DNA from: Flaviflexus sp.
GTDB taxonomy: Bacteria; Actinomycetota; Actinomycetes; Actinomycetales; Actinomycetaceae
Reading direction: 5' to 3'
NCBI GenBank assembly: GCA_030537635.1
Contig: JAUNVM010000026.1
Location: 1,597 to 33,598 of the forward strand
Length of the DNA stretch: 32,002 bases
Below the pieces are notes generated by a model. It saw only the letters and a program-made list of their open reading frames with translations. It was not told the DNA's origin and made no database searches. Position numbers and translations under genes: made by a program. Shown piece after piece: positions 24,414-32,002 of this stretch. Position 1 is the stretch's first letter. Every line of letters begins with the position of its first letter.

Positions 24414-25408
24414 TGGAGGTCGCCATCCTCGTTGGCATCGTCATCATCGTTGCCGCCGTTTTCGACTTCACGAACGGCTTCCACGATGCTGCGAATGCGA
24501 TTGCCACCTCGGTGGCTACCCGGGCGCTCACGCCCCGGGTGGCGCTCACCATGGCAGCAATCATGAACTTCATTGGCGCCCTGCTCGGCACCGCGGTCGC
24601 CGAAACCATCGGCTCGGGAATCATCCACCCACCCGAGGGCCAATCCGGCCTCCTCATCGTCCTTGCCGGCCTGCTCGGCGCCATCACCTGGAACCTCATC
24701 ACCTGGTGGTTCGGCCTGCCGTCCTCGTCCTCGCACGCCCTTATCGGGGCCCTCTGCGGGGCTGGGGTTGCCGCCTCCATCCAGGTGCACTGGGATGTCA
24801 TCACCACCAAGGTCATCATCCCCATGTTCCTCTCCCCCTTCGTCGGCTTCCTCATCGCCTTCGTCGCGATGAAGATCGTGCTGAAGATCTTTGCGAACTT
24901 CACCTACCACCGGACCATGAAGGGCTTCCGGATCGCCCAGACGATCTCCGCGGCCGGCATGGCGCTTGGCCACGGCCTGCAGGATGCTCAAAAGACCATG
25001 GGCGTGGTGGTTCTCGCCCTCGTCGCCGGCGGATATCACGAGGGCACCTCGATCCCCCTGTGGGTGAAGGTCGGTGCCGCCGCCTGCATCTCCCTCGGAA
25101 CCTACACGGGCGGCTGGCGGATTATGAAGACCCTGGGCCGCAAGGTCATCGACCTCGACCCGGCGCGCGGCTTCGTCGCCGAGTCCGTGGCCGCCATGGT
25201 CCTCTACTCCACCGCCTACGTCTGGCACGCCCCCATCTCCACCACCCACACGATCACCACGGCGATCATGGGCGTGGGCGCCACCAAGCGGATCTCCGCG
25301 GTGCGCTGGGGCGTGGCCGGCAATATCGTCGTCGCCTGGTTCCTCACCCTGCCCGCGGCAGGCCTTTCGGCCGCCCTGCTCTACTGGGTCCTCAACATCA
25401 TGTTCTAG
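24413..25408 (+). CDS. pit: Low-affinity inorganic phosphate transporter Pit
   Basis: 331 residues with ~9-10 membrane spans. The PiT signature appears in the N-half ('FDFTNGFHDAANAIATSVA', ~18-36) and again in the C-half ('MVLYSTAYVWHAPISTTHTI'), reflecting the family's inverted duplication. It imports phosphate, usually as a metal-phosphate complex, driven by the proton gradient. It starts with a GTG that shares one base with the DUF47 stop, and is followed by two hairpins. Confidence 0.94.
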   Translation: MEVAILVGIVIIVAAVFDFTNGFHDAANAIATSVATRALTPRVALTMAAIMNFIGALLGTAVAETIGSGIIHPPEGQSGLLIVLAGLLGAITWNLITWWFGLPSSSSHALIGALCGAGVAASIQVHWDVITTKVIIPMFLSPFVGFLIAFVAMKIVLKIFANFTYHRTMKGFRIAQTISAAGMALGHGLQDAQKTMGVVVLALVAGGYHEGTSIPLWVKVGAAACISLGTYTGGWRIMKTLGRKVIDLDPARGFVAESVAAMVLYSTAYVWHAPISTTHTITTAIMGVGATKRISAVRWGVAGNIVVAWFLTLPAAGLSAALLYWVLNIMF

Positions 25409-25409
25409 G

Positions 25410-25430
25410 GGGCTTCCGCTCCCGAAGCCC
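25410..25430 (+). terminator. Terminator-like hairpin directly after pit
   Basis: A perfect 7-bp stem (GGGCTTC / GAAGCCC) with a 7-nt loop begins two bases after the pit stop codon. Confidence 0.5.
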
Positions 25431-25461
25431 GCGATCAATGCGGGGAAGGCCTAGAGGGCGG

Positions 25462-25492
25462 CCGCCGCTGGGCCGATGAATCGGCCCGGCGG
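25462..25492. terminator. Strong bulged hairpin between pit and the pseudogene
   Basis: GGGCCGAT-GA-ATCGGCCC (8 bp, 2-nt loop) is extended by CCGCC/GGCGG across a 3-nt GCT bulge, giving 13 bp in all. It lies between a plus-strand gene and a minus-strand remnant, so it may terminate both directions. Confidence 0.5.
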
Positions 25493-25599
25493 ATTGAGTG
25501 CGGACCCGCCGGACCCACCTCTTATTCCGCGGGATTAGGCAACCGGTATGCGCGGTTTCGCGATGTTGGCGGCGCTGTTGCGATCATATCGCCCACGCC

Positions 25600-26161
25600 C
25601 CCTACGCCCACGAAGCACGGGCCTGAGCTGGGTGGACTCCAGCCCGGTGGCCTCAGCTAACTGCTGGATATTCTTCCCCACCGGTGAGAACAGCCAACAC
25701 CCGCTGCTCCCGCTTGGAGAAGTGGGCCACCGTCACAGAGGCGTCATAGGTTCTGGAGGCTCACCACAAGCCCGTCATCCTTGAGCTTCCGCAAGAAGCT
25801 CCGAACTTCATCGAAGTCGAGGCCGAGAATCTGTCTCGCAGCAGCCACCCGGATCCCTTCCGGACGTGCCGCCAGGGCAAGTACGGACAGCTCCGATGAG
25901 CGAACGGGCCCGCCGGGGAGAAAGGTCAGCCACTCCCGCACCTCGGATGTTCCCAAGCCCTGACGCTTAAGGACAACGGTCACCCACGGGTCGCGTGATA
26001 GTCGGGCCCGGGAAGCCCGACCATGTGAAGCTCCCCACCTTCATTCTCGGAATCCCGGAGCCCAAGGACTCCTCGATGGGCCCGGATCCGTCATCACGCG
26101 GAGTGGCTCGCAGGAGGTTTGTCAGCGACGGATTGCGGGAACGAGAGACCCCCTCGGAGTG
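25600..26161 (-). pseudogene. Frameshifted remnant of an ATP-binding RecG/AlbA_2-type HTH protein
   Basis: Minus-strand fragments in successive frames line up as the C-terminal part of this family. Around 26042-26146: 'RSRNPSLTNLLRATP', then 'IEESLGSGIPRM', the hallmark (E)GxGSGIPRM helix. Around 25985-26035: 'ELHMVGLPGPDY'. At 25753-25983: 'VLKRQGLGTSEVREWL' plus a winged-helix-like segment. Around 25690-25760: 'SRTYDASVTVAHFSKREQ'. Around 25600-25678: 'NIQQLAEATGLESTQLRP'. At least four frameshifts separate them, and the N-terminal ATPase/AlbA_2 part is missing. The 79-codon open frame at 25744-25983 is therefore not an intact gene. Family assignment rests on remembered motif order. Confidence 0.7.
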
Positions 26162-26188
26162 TCAACCGTCCTGTCCTGACGGAGACCG

Positions 26189-26257
26189 CCTCACTGTCCT
26201 CACTCATCCTCAGTTTTCCTCACTGAGTCTCACTGAGTCCCACTGACGTGACTGAGG
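26189..26257. repeat. Seven degenerate ~10-bp tandem repeats
   Basis: Units begin at 26189 (9 bp), 26198, 26208, 26218, 26228, 26238 and 26248. The consensus is roughly CCTCACTGAG; 26218 and 26228 differ by one base. The 10-bp period keeps every unit on the same DNA face. Complementary units (ACTGAGG at 26251-26257, AGTGAGG at 26261-26267) add inverted pairings. It lies between the pseudogene and the stop of the orphan PstB-like gene. Confidence 0.65.
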
Positions 26258-26277
26258 ATAAGTGAGGGTGGGAAGAG

Positions 26278-27060
26278 TTAAGCCCGGGCCTCGTGGGCGG
26301 GCGAGGCCTCGCCCCCGGAGCGAAGGAAAAGAGCGGTTTCTTCCCGCTGCGGGGAGGTCAACACGTGGGGCCCCGCCTCGATGAGTGCGCCAATCCCGCC
26401 GGCGGCGGAGAAGAAGGCTGCCCGGTCGGCCAGCCGGCGGGCCTGCTCAAGGTCGTGAGTGACGATGACGATAGTAAGGCTATCCGCCAGCTTGAGGAGA
26501 AGGTGCTCGATGACGGTGGCGGATTCGGAGTCGAGGGCCGAGCAGGGCTCGTCAAGTAGGAGCACCTCGGGCTGCGCGGCGAGCGTGCGGGCAATCGCCA
26601 GGCGCTGAGCCTGACCGCCGGACAGGTCGGTGGCGTCCTGATCTGCTCTGGCGGGCAGGTCGACGAGGTCAAGATAGTATTCCGGATCGTTGGGCGGCTC
26701 GGCGCCGATGCAGGTCCAGGCGGCCGCCACGTTCTCCCCCACCGTCATGTTGAACACGGTGGGCTGCTGAAAGACCATGCCGATCCGGCGGCGCACCCGC
26801 TGAACATCTGAGCCCGGGGCGTAGACATCCTCGCCGCGAAGCAGCACCTGGCCGGTCACCTCGGCATCCGGCTCCACCTCGTGAATCCGGTTGAGGGCGC
26901 GCAGGAACGTCGATTTGCCACAGCCGCTGCGCCCGATGATCGCGGTGATGGTGCGCTCGGCAAAGGCGAGGTTGATGTCGTTGACGATGGTGGTGCCGCC
27001 TCGCCCCAGGGTGAGGTGGCGGGCCTCGAGGGCGGGGATGTTGGCGGGCTCGTGGGTCAC
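26278..27060 (-). CDS. Orphan PstB-like ABC ATPase
   Basis: 260 residues from a GTG at 27060 that overlaps the mutT1 stop (GTGA); the longer frame is a shadow. It follows PstB throughout: Walker A GRSGCGKST (Arg for the usual Pro), 'FLRALNRIHEVEPDAEVTG', Q-loop 'MVFQQPTVFNMTV', signature LSGGQAQRL, Walker [16 protein letters not shown] and H-loop 'VIVTHDLEQA'. It lacks the PstB ending YxxGRFG, finishing instead in a Glu/Arg/Ala-rich tail. No permease or binding-protein gene accompanies it, so it may serve PstCA encoded ~10 kb away or another partner. Confidence 0.85.
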   Translation of the reverse strand: MTHEPANIPALEARHLTLGRGGTTIVNDINLAFAERTITAIIGRSGCGKSTFLRALNRIHEVEPDAEVTGQVLLRGEDVYAPGSDVQRVRRRIGMVFQQPTVFNMTVGENVAAAWTCIGAEPPNDPEYYLDLVDLPARADQDATDLSGGQAQRLAIARTLAAQPEVLLLDEPCSALDSESATVIEHLLLKLADSLTIVIVTHDLEQARRLADRAAFFSAAGGIGALIEAGPHVLTSPQREETALFLRSGGEASPAHEARA

Positions 27061-28010
27061 GGACGCAGGCGCTCGGCGGCGACGATGCGGGGATTGCCGG
27101 CGCGCGAGACAACGTGGGCGACGATGATTTCCCCGGGTTTCAGCCACGGATCGGTGTCCGGGAACTGGCGGGCCGCCCGGTGCTGGGAGCTCTTCTCCAT
27201 GACCTCGATGATCGTCGGGAGGGTGGGTCGGTGAACGCACACGGCGGTCGGCTCGGCAAGATCGGCGAGCACGTTCTCGATGAGGGCGGCGGTGGCCCCA
27301 GGCTTGTTGCTGTGGGCCTCTTCCGTGAGCTCGCCCGCCGTCTCGATGGTGAGATTGGTGGCGTCCGCGTAGGGCACAAAGGAGTCCCGGCATCGCTTCC
27401 ACGGGGAGGAAATAAGGCGGGTGATGCCGCGGGCGGTCAGTGCATCGGCGAGGCGCTCGGCCCGCTTCGCTCCGCCCTTGGTGAGCGGGCGGTCCTCTTC
27501 CCCGCCCTTCCAGGCCGAGCGCTTCTTGGCGCGCTCGTGGCGGGCGATGATGAGGGTGCGAGTATCGGCCTTACCATCCTCGAGCAAGTCGGCGAGGCGG
27601 CCGAGGAGTTCCCGGTCCGAATCGTAGGTGGCCACCCGGTGTGCCTTATCGAGAGAGAACCAGGCGGTGTCGTCAATTTCCTTCTTCTTCGCCGGGGAGA
27701 CCTTGTCCCGGGCGCGACGCGCATCGCAGCCCTTTCCTAACGGTCGGGCCAACCAGTAGGCGGTGTGCTTGGAGCGGCCCGAGCTCAGCCGGTAGTCGAC
27801 ACGGCCGAGCGGAGCGCACAGCCGGATCGGCACCCCGGTTTCCTCCTCGACCTCGCGGATCGCGCACATGTCGAGGGACTCGCCGGGATCGGCCTTGCCC
27901 TTGGGAATCGTCCAATCGCCGTAGGTGGGGCGGTGAACGAGCAGCACCTCGATCTTTCCGCTGCGCTGGCGCCAGACGAGAGCGCCCGCAGCCATCACCT
28001 CAGCGATCAT
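27057..28010 (-). CDS. mutT1: Two-domain Nudix/histidine-phosphatase MutT1-like hydrolase
   Basis: 317 residues. The N-terminal Nudix domain has an intact Nudix box (38-60: [11 protein letters not shown]...[10 protein letters not shown]). The C-terminal half is a histidine-phosphatase domain with '[12 protein letters not shown]' (His158, the phosphorylated residue) and 'VCVHRPTL' (His260). This fusion matches mycobacterial MutT1, which removes phosphates from 8-oxo-(d)GTP and cleaves diadenosine polyphosphates. Neighbouring ppk/mutT1 genes are also found in mycobacteria. The ATG overlaps the ppk stop (ATGA), so translation is coupled. Confidence 0.9.
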   Translation of the reverse strand: MIAEVMAAGALVWRQRSGKIEVLLVHRPTYGDWTIPKGKADPGESLDMCAIREVEEETGVPIRLCAPLGRVDYRLSSGRSKHTAYWLARPLGKGCDARRARDKVSPAKKKEIDDTAWFSLDKAHRVATYDSDRELLGRLADLLEDGKADTRTLIIARHERAKKRSAWKGGEEDRPLTKGGAKRAERLADALTARGITRLISSPWKRCRDSFVPYADATNLTIETAGELTEEAHSNKPGATAALIENVLADLAEPTAVCVHRPTLPTIIEVMEKSSQHRAARQFPDTDPWLKPGEIIVAHVVSRAGNPRIVAAERLRP

Positions 28011-30310
28011 CGCTTCACCCTCGACCTCGCCTTTGCCATGAGAAGCTCCTGAATATCGTTGAGTCGGTTGCCATTCTCATCGGTGGCCACCCGCCGCCAG
28101 CCATTGCCATCCAAGTGCCACGAGGCCGTGGTGTCAGCCATTGCCACGTCGAGAATATCAACGAGATGAGCGATCTGCTCCTCATCCACGATCTTGATGA
28201 GCGCCTCGACGCGCCGGTCGAGATTGCGGTGCATGAGGTCGGCGGAGCCAATGAACAGGTCGGTGTCCCCGTCATTACAGAACGCGAAGACCCGGGAATG
28301 TTCGAGGAAGCGGCCGAGAATGGAGCGAACCTTGATGTTCTCCGACAGCCCGGGGACCCCGGCGCGCAGGGCGCAGATGCCGCGAACCTGAATGGAGACG
28401 GGAACCCCGGCCTGGGAGGCCCGATACAGGGCGTCGATCGTGGCCTCATCAACGAGCGAATTCACCTTGATCTTCACCCATGCGGGCTTACCGGCCTCGC
28501 AGTGCTCAATCTCGCGGTCAATCCGGTTGATGAGGCCGGAGCGGATGGAGCGGGGAGCGACAAGTAGGCGGTGGAACTTCGAGCGCGGAGCATATCCGGA
28601 GAGCTGATTGAACAGCCGGGTGAGGTCCTGGCCGACGTCGCGATTGCAGGTGAGCAGGCCCAGGTCCTCATATCCGCGCGCGGTCTTCGGGTGATAGTTG
28701 CCGGTGCCGACGTGGCAGTACCGGCGCAGCCCATCCTTCTCCTGGCGCACCACGAGGCAGGCCTTGCAGTGGGTCTTGAGTCCGACGATGCCGTAGACGA
28801 CGTGGACGCCCACCTGCTCGAGCTTGCGGGCCCATTCGATGTTCGCGGCCTCGTCGAAGCGGGCCTTGATCTCGACGATCGCGAGAACCTGCTTGCCGGA
28901 CTGGGCGGCCTGGATGAGGGAGTCGACAATGGGGGAATCCCCGGAGGTGCGGTAGAGGGTCTGCTTGATGGCGAGCACCTTGGGATCGGCGGCCGCCTGG
29001 GCGATGAACTGCTGCACCGACGTTGAGAACGAATCGTAGGGATGGTGCAGGAGAATATCCTGCTGGCGGATGGCCGCAAAGAAGTCGGTCGGCTTGGAGG
29101 ATTCCACCTCGGCCAGGCCGGCGGCCGTCACCGCCACGTAGGGCGGATACTTGAGGCTCGGCCGGTCGAGATCGTGAATGACGTTGAGCCCGGTGAGATC
29201 CAGCGGGGCGGGCAGGCGGTAGACATCCGCGGGGCGCACGCCGAGCTCGCGCACGAGGAGGGAGAGCACGTAGTCGGAGATCCCCTCGGCGACTTCGAGG
29301 CGCACCACCGGGCCGAAGCGCCGGCGCATGAGCTCCTTCTCCAACGCGGTGAGGAGGTTCTCCGCGTCATCCTCCTCCACCTCGACATCCTCGTTGCGGG
29401 TGACCCGGAAGGTGTGATGCTCAATGACCTCCATGCCCGGGAAGAGGGTGTCTAGGTGGGCGCCGATGACCTCTTCGAGGGGAACGTAGGCGGTCCGCCC
29501 ACCCTCGTCCATGGGAACGTCCTCGGGCCGGTAGGGATGACCCTCGGAATCCACGGCGATGAATCTGGGCAGCAGCGGCGGCACCTTGACGCGAGCAAAG
29601 TGCTGCTTGCCGGTGGCCGGATTGCGCACCAGGACCGCGAGATTGAGGGACAGGCCGGAGATGTAGGGGAAGGGATGAGCCGGATCCACCGCGAGCGGGG
29701 TGAGGACGGGGAAGATCTGATGGCGGAAGAACTTGCGCAGCCGGTCCCGCTCCTGATCCTCAAGCTCCCGCCAGTGGAGAATGTCAATGCCCTCGGCGGC
29801 CAGTCGGGGCTGAACATCGTCGGAGAACACGGCGGCATGCCGGCCCATGAGCTCGTGGGTGCGCTCGGTGATCCCCTCGAGGACCTGGCGTGGGGTCAGG
29901 CCCGACGCCGAGGTCACGGCCATGCCGGTGGCAATGCGGCGCTTGAGGCCGGCCACCCGCACCATGTAGAACTCATCAAGATTCGAGGCGAAGATCGCGA
30001 GGAACCAGGCTCGCTCGAGAATCGGGAGGGACTCGTCCTCGGCCTGCTCGAGCACCCGCTCATTGAAGGCCAGCCAGGACAGCTCGCGTTCGGCAAAGCG
30101 CCCCTCGGGTAGCGAGGCATCCTGCTCGCGCGGAGACGCCTCCGCCATCTCCGCCAGAGACTTCAGCGGAACGGGCGATCCCACCCGCGCCGCGGCCTTA
30201 ATGCGGGCCCGCCGAGCAAGATCGGCTTCCTCGTCCTCGGGGATTTCTTCCTCATCCTCAAGGTCGACAATCGCCTCCTGGGGCTCTTCCGGATTTGCGT
30301 TATTGTCCAT
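28007..30310 (-). CDS. ppk: Polyphosphate kinase 1
   Basis: 767 residues, somewhat longer than the ~690 of E. coli because of an acidic, probably disordered N-terminal ~70 residues. Core motifs: '[16 protein letters not shown]', '[13 protein letters not shown]', '[11 protein letters not shown]', the autophosphorylated His514 in 'GLKTHCK', His533 in '[12 protein letters not shown]' and '[14 protein letters not shown]'. The His514-His533 spacing equals that of E. coli His435-His454. It reversibly makes polyphosphate from ATP. GGAG precedes the ATG closely. It lies 86 bp after mshD and overlaps mutT1. Confidence 0.96.
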   Translation of the reverse strand: MDNNANPEEPQEAIVDLEDEEEIPEDEEADLARRARIKAAARVGSPVPLKSLAEMAEASPREQDASLPEGRFAERELSWLAFNERVLEQAEDESLPILERAWFLAIFASNLDEFYMVRVAGLKRRIATGMAVTSASGLTPRQVLEGITERTHELMGRHAAVFSDDVQPRLAAEGIDILHWRELEDQERDRLRKFFRHQIFPVLTPLAVDPAHPFPYISGLSLNLAVLVRNPATGKQHFARVKVPPLLPRFIAVDSEGHPYRPEDVPMDEGGRTAYVPLEEVIGAHLDTLFPGMEVIEHHTFRVTRNEDVEVEEDDAENLLTALEKELMRRRFGPVVRLEVAEGISDYVLSLLVRELGVRPADVYRLPAPLDLTGLNVIHDLDRPSLKYPPYVAVTAAGLAEVESSKPTDFFAAIRQQDILLHHPYDSFSTSVQQFIAQAAADPKVLAIKQTLYRTSGDSPIVDSLIQAAQSGKQVLAIVEIKARFDEAANIEWARKLEQVGVHVVYGIVGLKTHCKACLVVRQEKDGLRRYCHVGTGNYHPKTARGYEDLGLLTCNRDVGQDLTRLFNQLSGYAPRSKFHRLLVAPRSIRSGLINRIDREIEHCEAGKPAWVKIKVNSLVDEATIDALYRASQAGVPVSIQVRGICALRAGVPGLSENIKVRSILGRFLEHSRVFAFCNDGDTDLFIGSADLMHRNLDRRVEALIKIVDEEQIAHLVDILDVAMADTTASWHLDGNGWRRVATDENGNRLNDIQELLMAKARSRVKR

Positions 30311-30396
30311 GTCTCCATCATTCCATTCATCCGGCTCGTGAAACTAGCGCCAGGCACGTGAGCGCCGTCCTATTTGCCCGGCGGCGAGCCGGCCGC
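30311..30396 (-). other. mshD-ppk spacer with weak hairpin
   Basis: The 86-bp spacer contains a 6-bp inverted repeat, GGCGGC (30380-30385) / GCCGCC (30392-30397), just after the mshD stop. It may be a weak terminator or processing site within the operon. Confidence 0.3.
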
Positions 30397-31218
30397 CTAG
30401 TCCGCCGGTGCCTCGTATTGGATGTCGGTGCGGATGCGAACAAAGCCAGCCCGCTCGTAGGCGCTCAACGCCGGCCCGTTATCCCCCTCGACGAAGAGGG
30501 TGGCGGGAACGCCAAGCTGGGCCTGGGCGAGACGGGTGAGACGAGAGCCGAGACCGCGCCCTTGAAAATCGGGGTCGACGCCGAGGACGTAGAGCTCGGG
30601 CGGCTCCTCTTGGATCCACAGGAAGCCCACGAGCCTCTCCCCGGACCTGGCTAGAGTGATGGTTCCGCCGCGCGCGGCAATGTCGGCGGCGGTCATGGCG
30701 CCCTGCTCGGGATGTTCGGCAAAGGCCCGCGCATTCAACGCAACGAGCTCTTGCGGATCCTCACATTCGGCCGCCGGATAGGTGGCCAGGCGCACCCCGA
30801 GCTCTTCGATCCGCGCGGTCTCCTCGGCCAGATCCGGAATGTCCTCGCCCGATCTCATCTGGACGAGCTCGCGCATGGGCTCAAGGCCGAGGCTTGCGGC
30901 CAGGCCTTGAGCCTGCTCGAGATTGCCGTGGGCCCATAGGCGTAGCGGGCGGGCAATCTGCACGGCCTGCTCGGCGAGCATGCGGCCGAAGCCCTCGCCT
31001 CGGCGCTCCGGATGGACGGCGAGCTCGGTTCCCTCCCGGCCCATGATGGCAAGGCCGATGAGCTGCGGGTCATAGAGGGCGAGATAGCGGGCGGGGCGAT
31101 CCTCGGACACGTCGCGGAAGGAGGCCTCGCCGAAGGCCTCCACACCATCGGCCCTGTCCACGGCGCGGGCAAAGTCCTCAAAGTCCTGGAGATCGGGCCG
31201 GCGGGTGGAAGCGCGCAC
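30397..31218 (-). CDS. mshD: Mycothiol synthase MshD (tandem GNAT acetyltransferase)
   Basis: 273 residues from a GTG at 31218 that shares a base with the preceding stop (TAGTG). Two GNAT domains are visible. The first is divergent: 'TELAVHPERRGEGFGRML' then 'LRLWAHGNLEQAQGLAASLG' and 'MRELVQMRS'. The second has a good acetyl-CoA motif ('LYVLGVDPDFQGRGLGSRL'). 'NARAFAEHPEQGAMT' matches the MshD family. It acetylates cysteinyl-glucosaminyl-inositol, the last step of mycothiol synthesis, a thiol restricted to Actinobacteria. It is shorter than M. tuberculosis MshD (315), with a trimmed N-terminus. Confidence 0.88.
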   Translation of the reverse strand: MRASTRRPDLQDFEDFARAVDRADGVEAFGEASFRDVSEDRPARYLALYDPQLIGLAIMGREGTELAVHPERRGEGFGRMLAEQAVQIARPLRLWAHGNLEQAQGLAASLGLEPMRELVQMRSGEDIPDLAEETARIEELGVRLATYPAAECEDPQELVALNARAFAEHPEQGAMTAADIAARGGTITLARSGERLVGFLWIQEEPPELYVLGVDPDFQGRGLGSRLTRLAQAQLGVPATLFVEGDNGPALSAYERAGFVRIRTDIQYEAPAD

Positions 31219-31835
31219 TAGTCGAGCACGCCCTCGGCGTAGCCCTTGGCGGCAACGGCGAGTTCCCGAGCGGTGGCGAGCAGTGCCTCGTCGCGCCGGG
31301 TCACCTCGGTGGCCAGCTCGTGGCGATCCGAGGCAATCCATACGGCCTCGAGCCCGCCAATGACGTCGGCGAATTCAGCGGAGTCGCGCAGCAGCCCAGC
31401 AAAGTTCTCGTGTCCCTTGCCGGCGAGTACGCGGTCCCAGCCCTGCTTGATCTGCGCCGGGGAGGTCGGTCGACCATCGACCTCGGCGGCCTCGGCAATC
31501 TTCACCGCGGCGCCGTAGCGACGAGCCACCTCCTCGGGCTCACGGCGAATCCACTCGCGCAGGAGGTAGCCGCGCCACAGGGCGCCCGGCAGAGTATCGG
31601 CGGGGGCGCGCACCCAGGATTCGGCGATCCCGTCAACGCCCTCCTCGGCAACGAGGGCGAGAATCCGGGTCCGGACCTCGGGCTCGACCGCCTGGCGGTC
31701 TCCCGTGGGCAGCAGCGCCTGGGCGGAGGCGTGGGCAAGTTCGGAGGAGAATGCGGGATCCGGCTCACCAGTGAGGTATTCCACCTGCTCGGGGTCGATC
31801 TGTGCCGGCCGGCGCGGACGACGTGGGGATGACAT
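31218..31835 (-). CDS. Conserved-looking actinobacterial hypothetical protein
   Basis: 205 residues. I favour the ATG at 31835, seven bases after GGAAGG, over an ATG two codons upstream that would sit against the ribosome site. The protein is soluble, helical and Ala/Glu/Arg-rich, without signal peptide or membrane spans. Notable segments are 'ALWRGYLLREWIRREPEEVA' and 'IGGLEAVWIASDRHEL'. I recognise the general type found next to actinobacterial mshD genes, but no function. Its stop overlaps the mshD start, so it is the first gene of the mshD-ppk-mutT1 operon. Confidence 0.75.
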   Translation of the reverse strand: MSSPRRPRRPAQIDPEQVEYLTGEPDPAFSSELAHASAQALLPTGDRQAVEPEVRTRILALVAEEGVDGIAESWVRAPADTLPGALWRGYLLREWIRREPEEVARRYGAAVKIAEAAEVDGRPTSPAQIKQGWDRVLAGKGHENFAGLLRDSAEFADVIGGLEAVWIASDRHELATEVTRRDEALLATARELAVAAKGYAEGVLD

Positions 31836-31912
31836 GGCCATTCCTTCCTAACGGGGTACCTCCATTGTCCCCCATTTTCTTCCCAGGGCGGTAAGGATCG
31901 CCCGGGGTGAAG

Positions 31913-31924
31913 TGCTAGGATAAT
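31913..31924 (+). promoter_or_regulatory. Probable -10 region of the tRNA gene
   Basis: TGCTAGGATAAT, about 20 bp upstream of the tRNA, contains overlapping -10 candidates TAGGAT and GATAAT preceded by an extended TGC. No clear -35 is seen. Confidence 0.45.
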
Positions 31925-31943
31925 GCGCAGGCCACGCGGCCTA

Positions 31944-32002
31944 GGGCCTCTAGCTCAATGGTAGAGCTCCGGACTTTTAATCCGTAGGTTATGGGTTCGA
32001 AT
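31944..32002 (+). tRNA. tRNA-Lys(UUU), 3' end beyond window
   Basis: Acceptor strand GGGCCTC, T8-A9, D-arm GCTC-AATGGTA-GAGC, anticodon loop CTTTTAA with anticodon TTT (31976-31978), variable loop AGGTT and T-arm start ATGGG-TTCGAAT. The 3' part of the T-stem and acceptor are cut off. The 27:43 position is a C-T mismatch. Confidence 0.93.

Noticed and set aside
25744..25983. 79-codon minus-strand frame as an intact small gene
   Set aside because: No ribosome site, and it continues in other frames on both sides as one decayed protein.
26189..26257. Tandem repeats considered as a CRISPR array
   Set aside because: Units are ~10 bp with no spacers, and no cas genes are present.
27061..27402. 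N-terminal extension of the orphan PstB-like frame
   Set aside because: It is an Arg/His-rich shadow of mutT1; the GTG at 27060 gives a normal PstB start.

Overview
High-GC, densely packed, almost entirely minus-strand DNA from an actinobacterium. The best lineage markers are a mycothiol synthase (mshD), the mshD-ppk-mutT1 neighbourhood, many GTG starts and hairpins without U-tracts. An Actinomycetaceae-like host is my inference. There is no prophage, insertion sequence or CRISPR array in the window. REGION 1 (1-3073): three uncharacterised minus-strand genes in probable operon order C (1334-3073), B (324-1226), A (1-262, cut by the window edge). None belongs to a family I can name. REGION 2 (3556-12146): a complete pentitol/sugar catabolic locus. 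Xylulokinase, a zinc polyol dehydrogenase, an RbsA/RbsC/RbsB-type ABC importer and a short-chain dehydrogenase read leftward; a ROK/XylR-type repressor is divergent. Imported polyol is probably oxidised to D-xylulose and phosphorylated to xylulose-5-phosphate. The solute-binding-protein gene is flanked by two strong hairpins. REGION 3 (12172-13757): an XRE/ImmA-IrrE zinc-peptidase gene overlapping a PIN-like (DUF4411) gene, a toxin-antitoxin-like pair. REGION 4 (13984-18301): pstSCAB phosphate importer with a PHO-box-like direct repeat upstream; PstS has a histidine-rich linker. REGION 5 (18658-22718): nrdI-nrdF behind tandem NrdR-like boxes, preceded by a DtxR/MntR-type regulator, uridine kinase and a small polytopic membrane protein. 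The NrdF is the most striking gene here: the three metal-binding glutamates of class I R2 proteins are replaced by Gln, Ser and Lys, the signature of the metal-free, DOPA-radical class Ie enzymes. nrdE and nrdH are not in the window. REGION 6 (22719-25492): a 1.07-kb stretch without a protein gene, holding a near-consensus promoter followed by a ~130-nt run of hairpins (candidate small RNA), then a DUF47/PhoU-like gene translationally coupled to pit (low-affinity phosphate transporter). REGION 7 (25600-26257): a frameshifted remnant of an ATP-binding RecG/AlbA_2-type helix-turn-helix protein and a helically phased ~10-bp tandem repeat. REGION 8 (26278-31835): a tight minus-strand operon of a hypothetical gene, mshD, ppk, mutT1 and an orphan PstB-like ATPase. 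The right edge starts a tRNA-Lys(UUU). Phosphate is the recurring theme: pstSCAB, DUF47-pit, ppk, mutT1 and a second PstB-like ATPase all lie within 17 kb.
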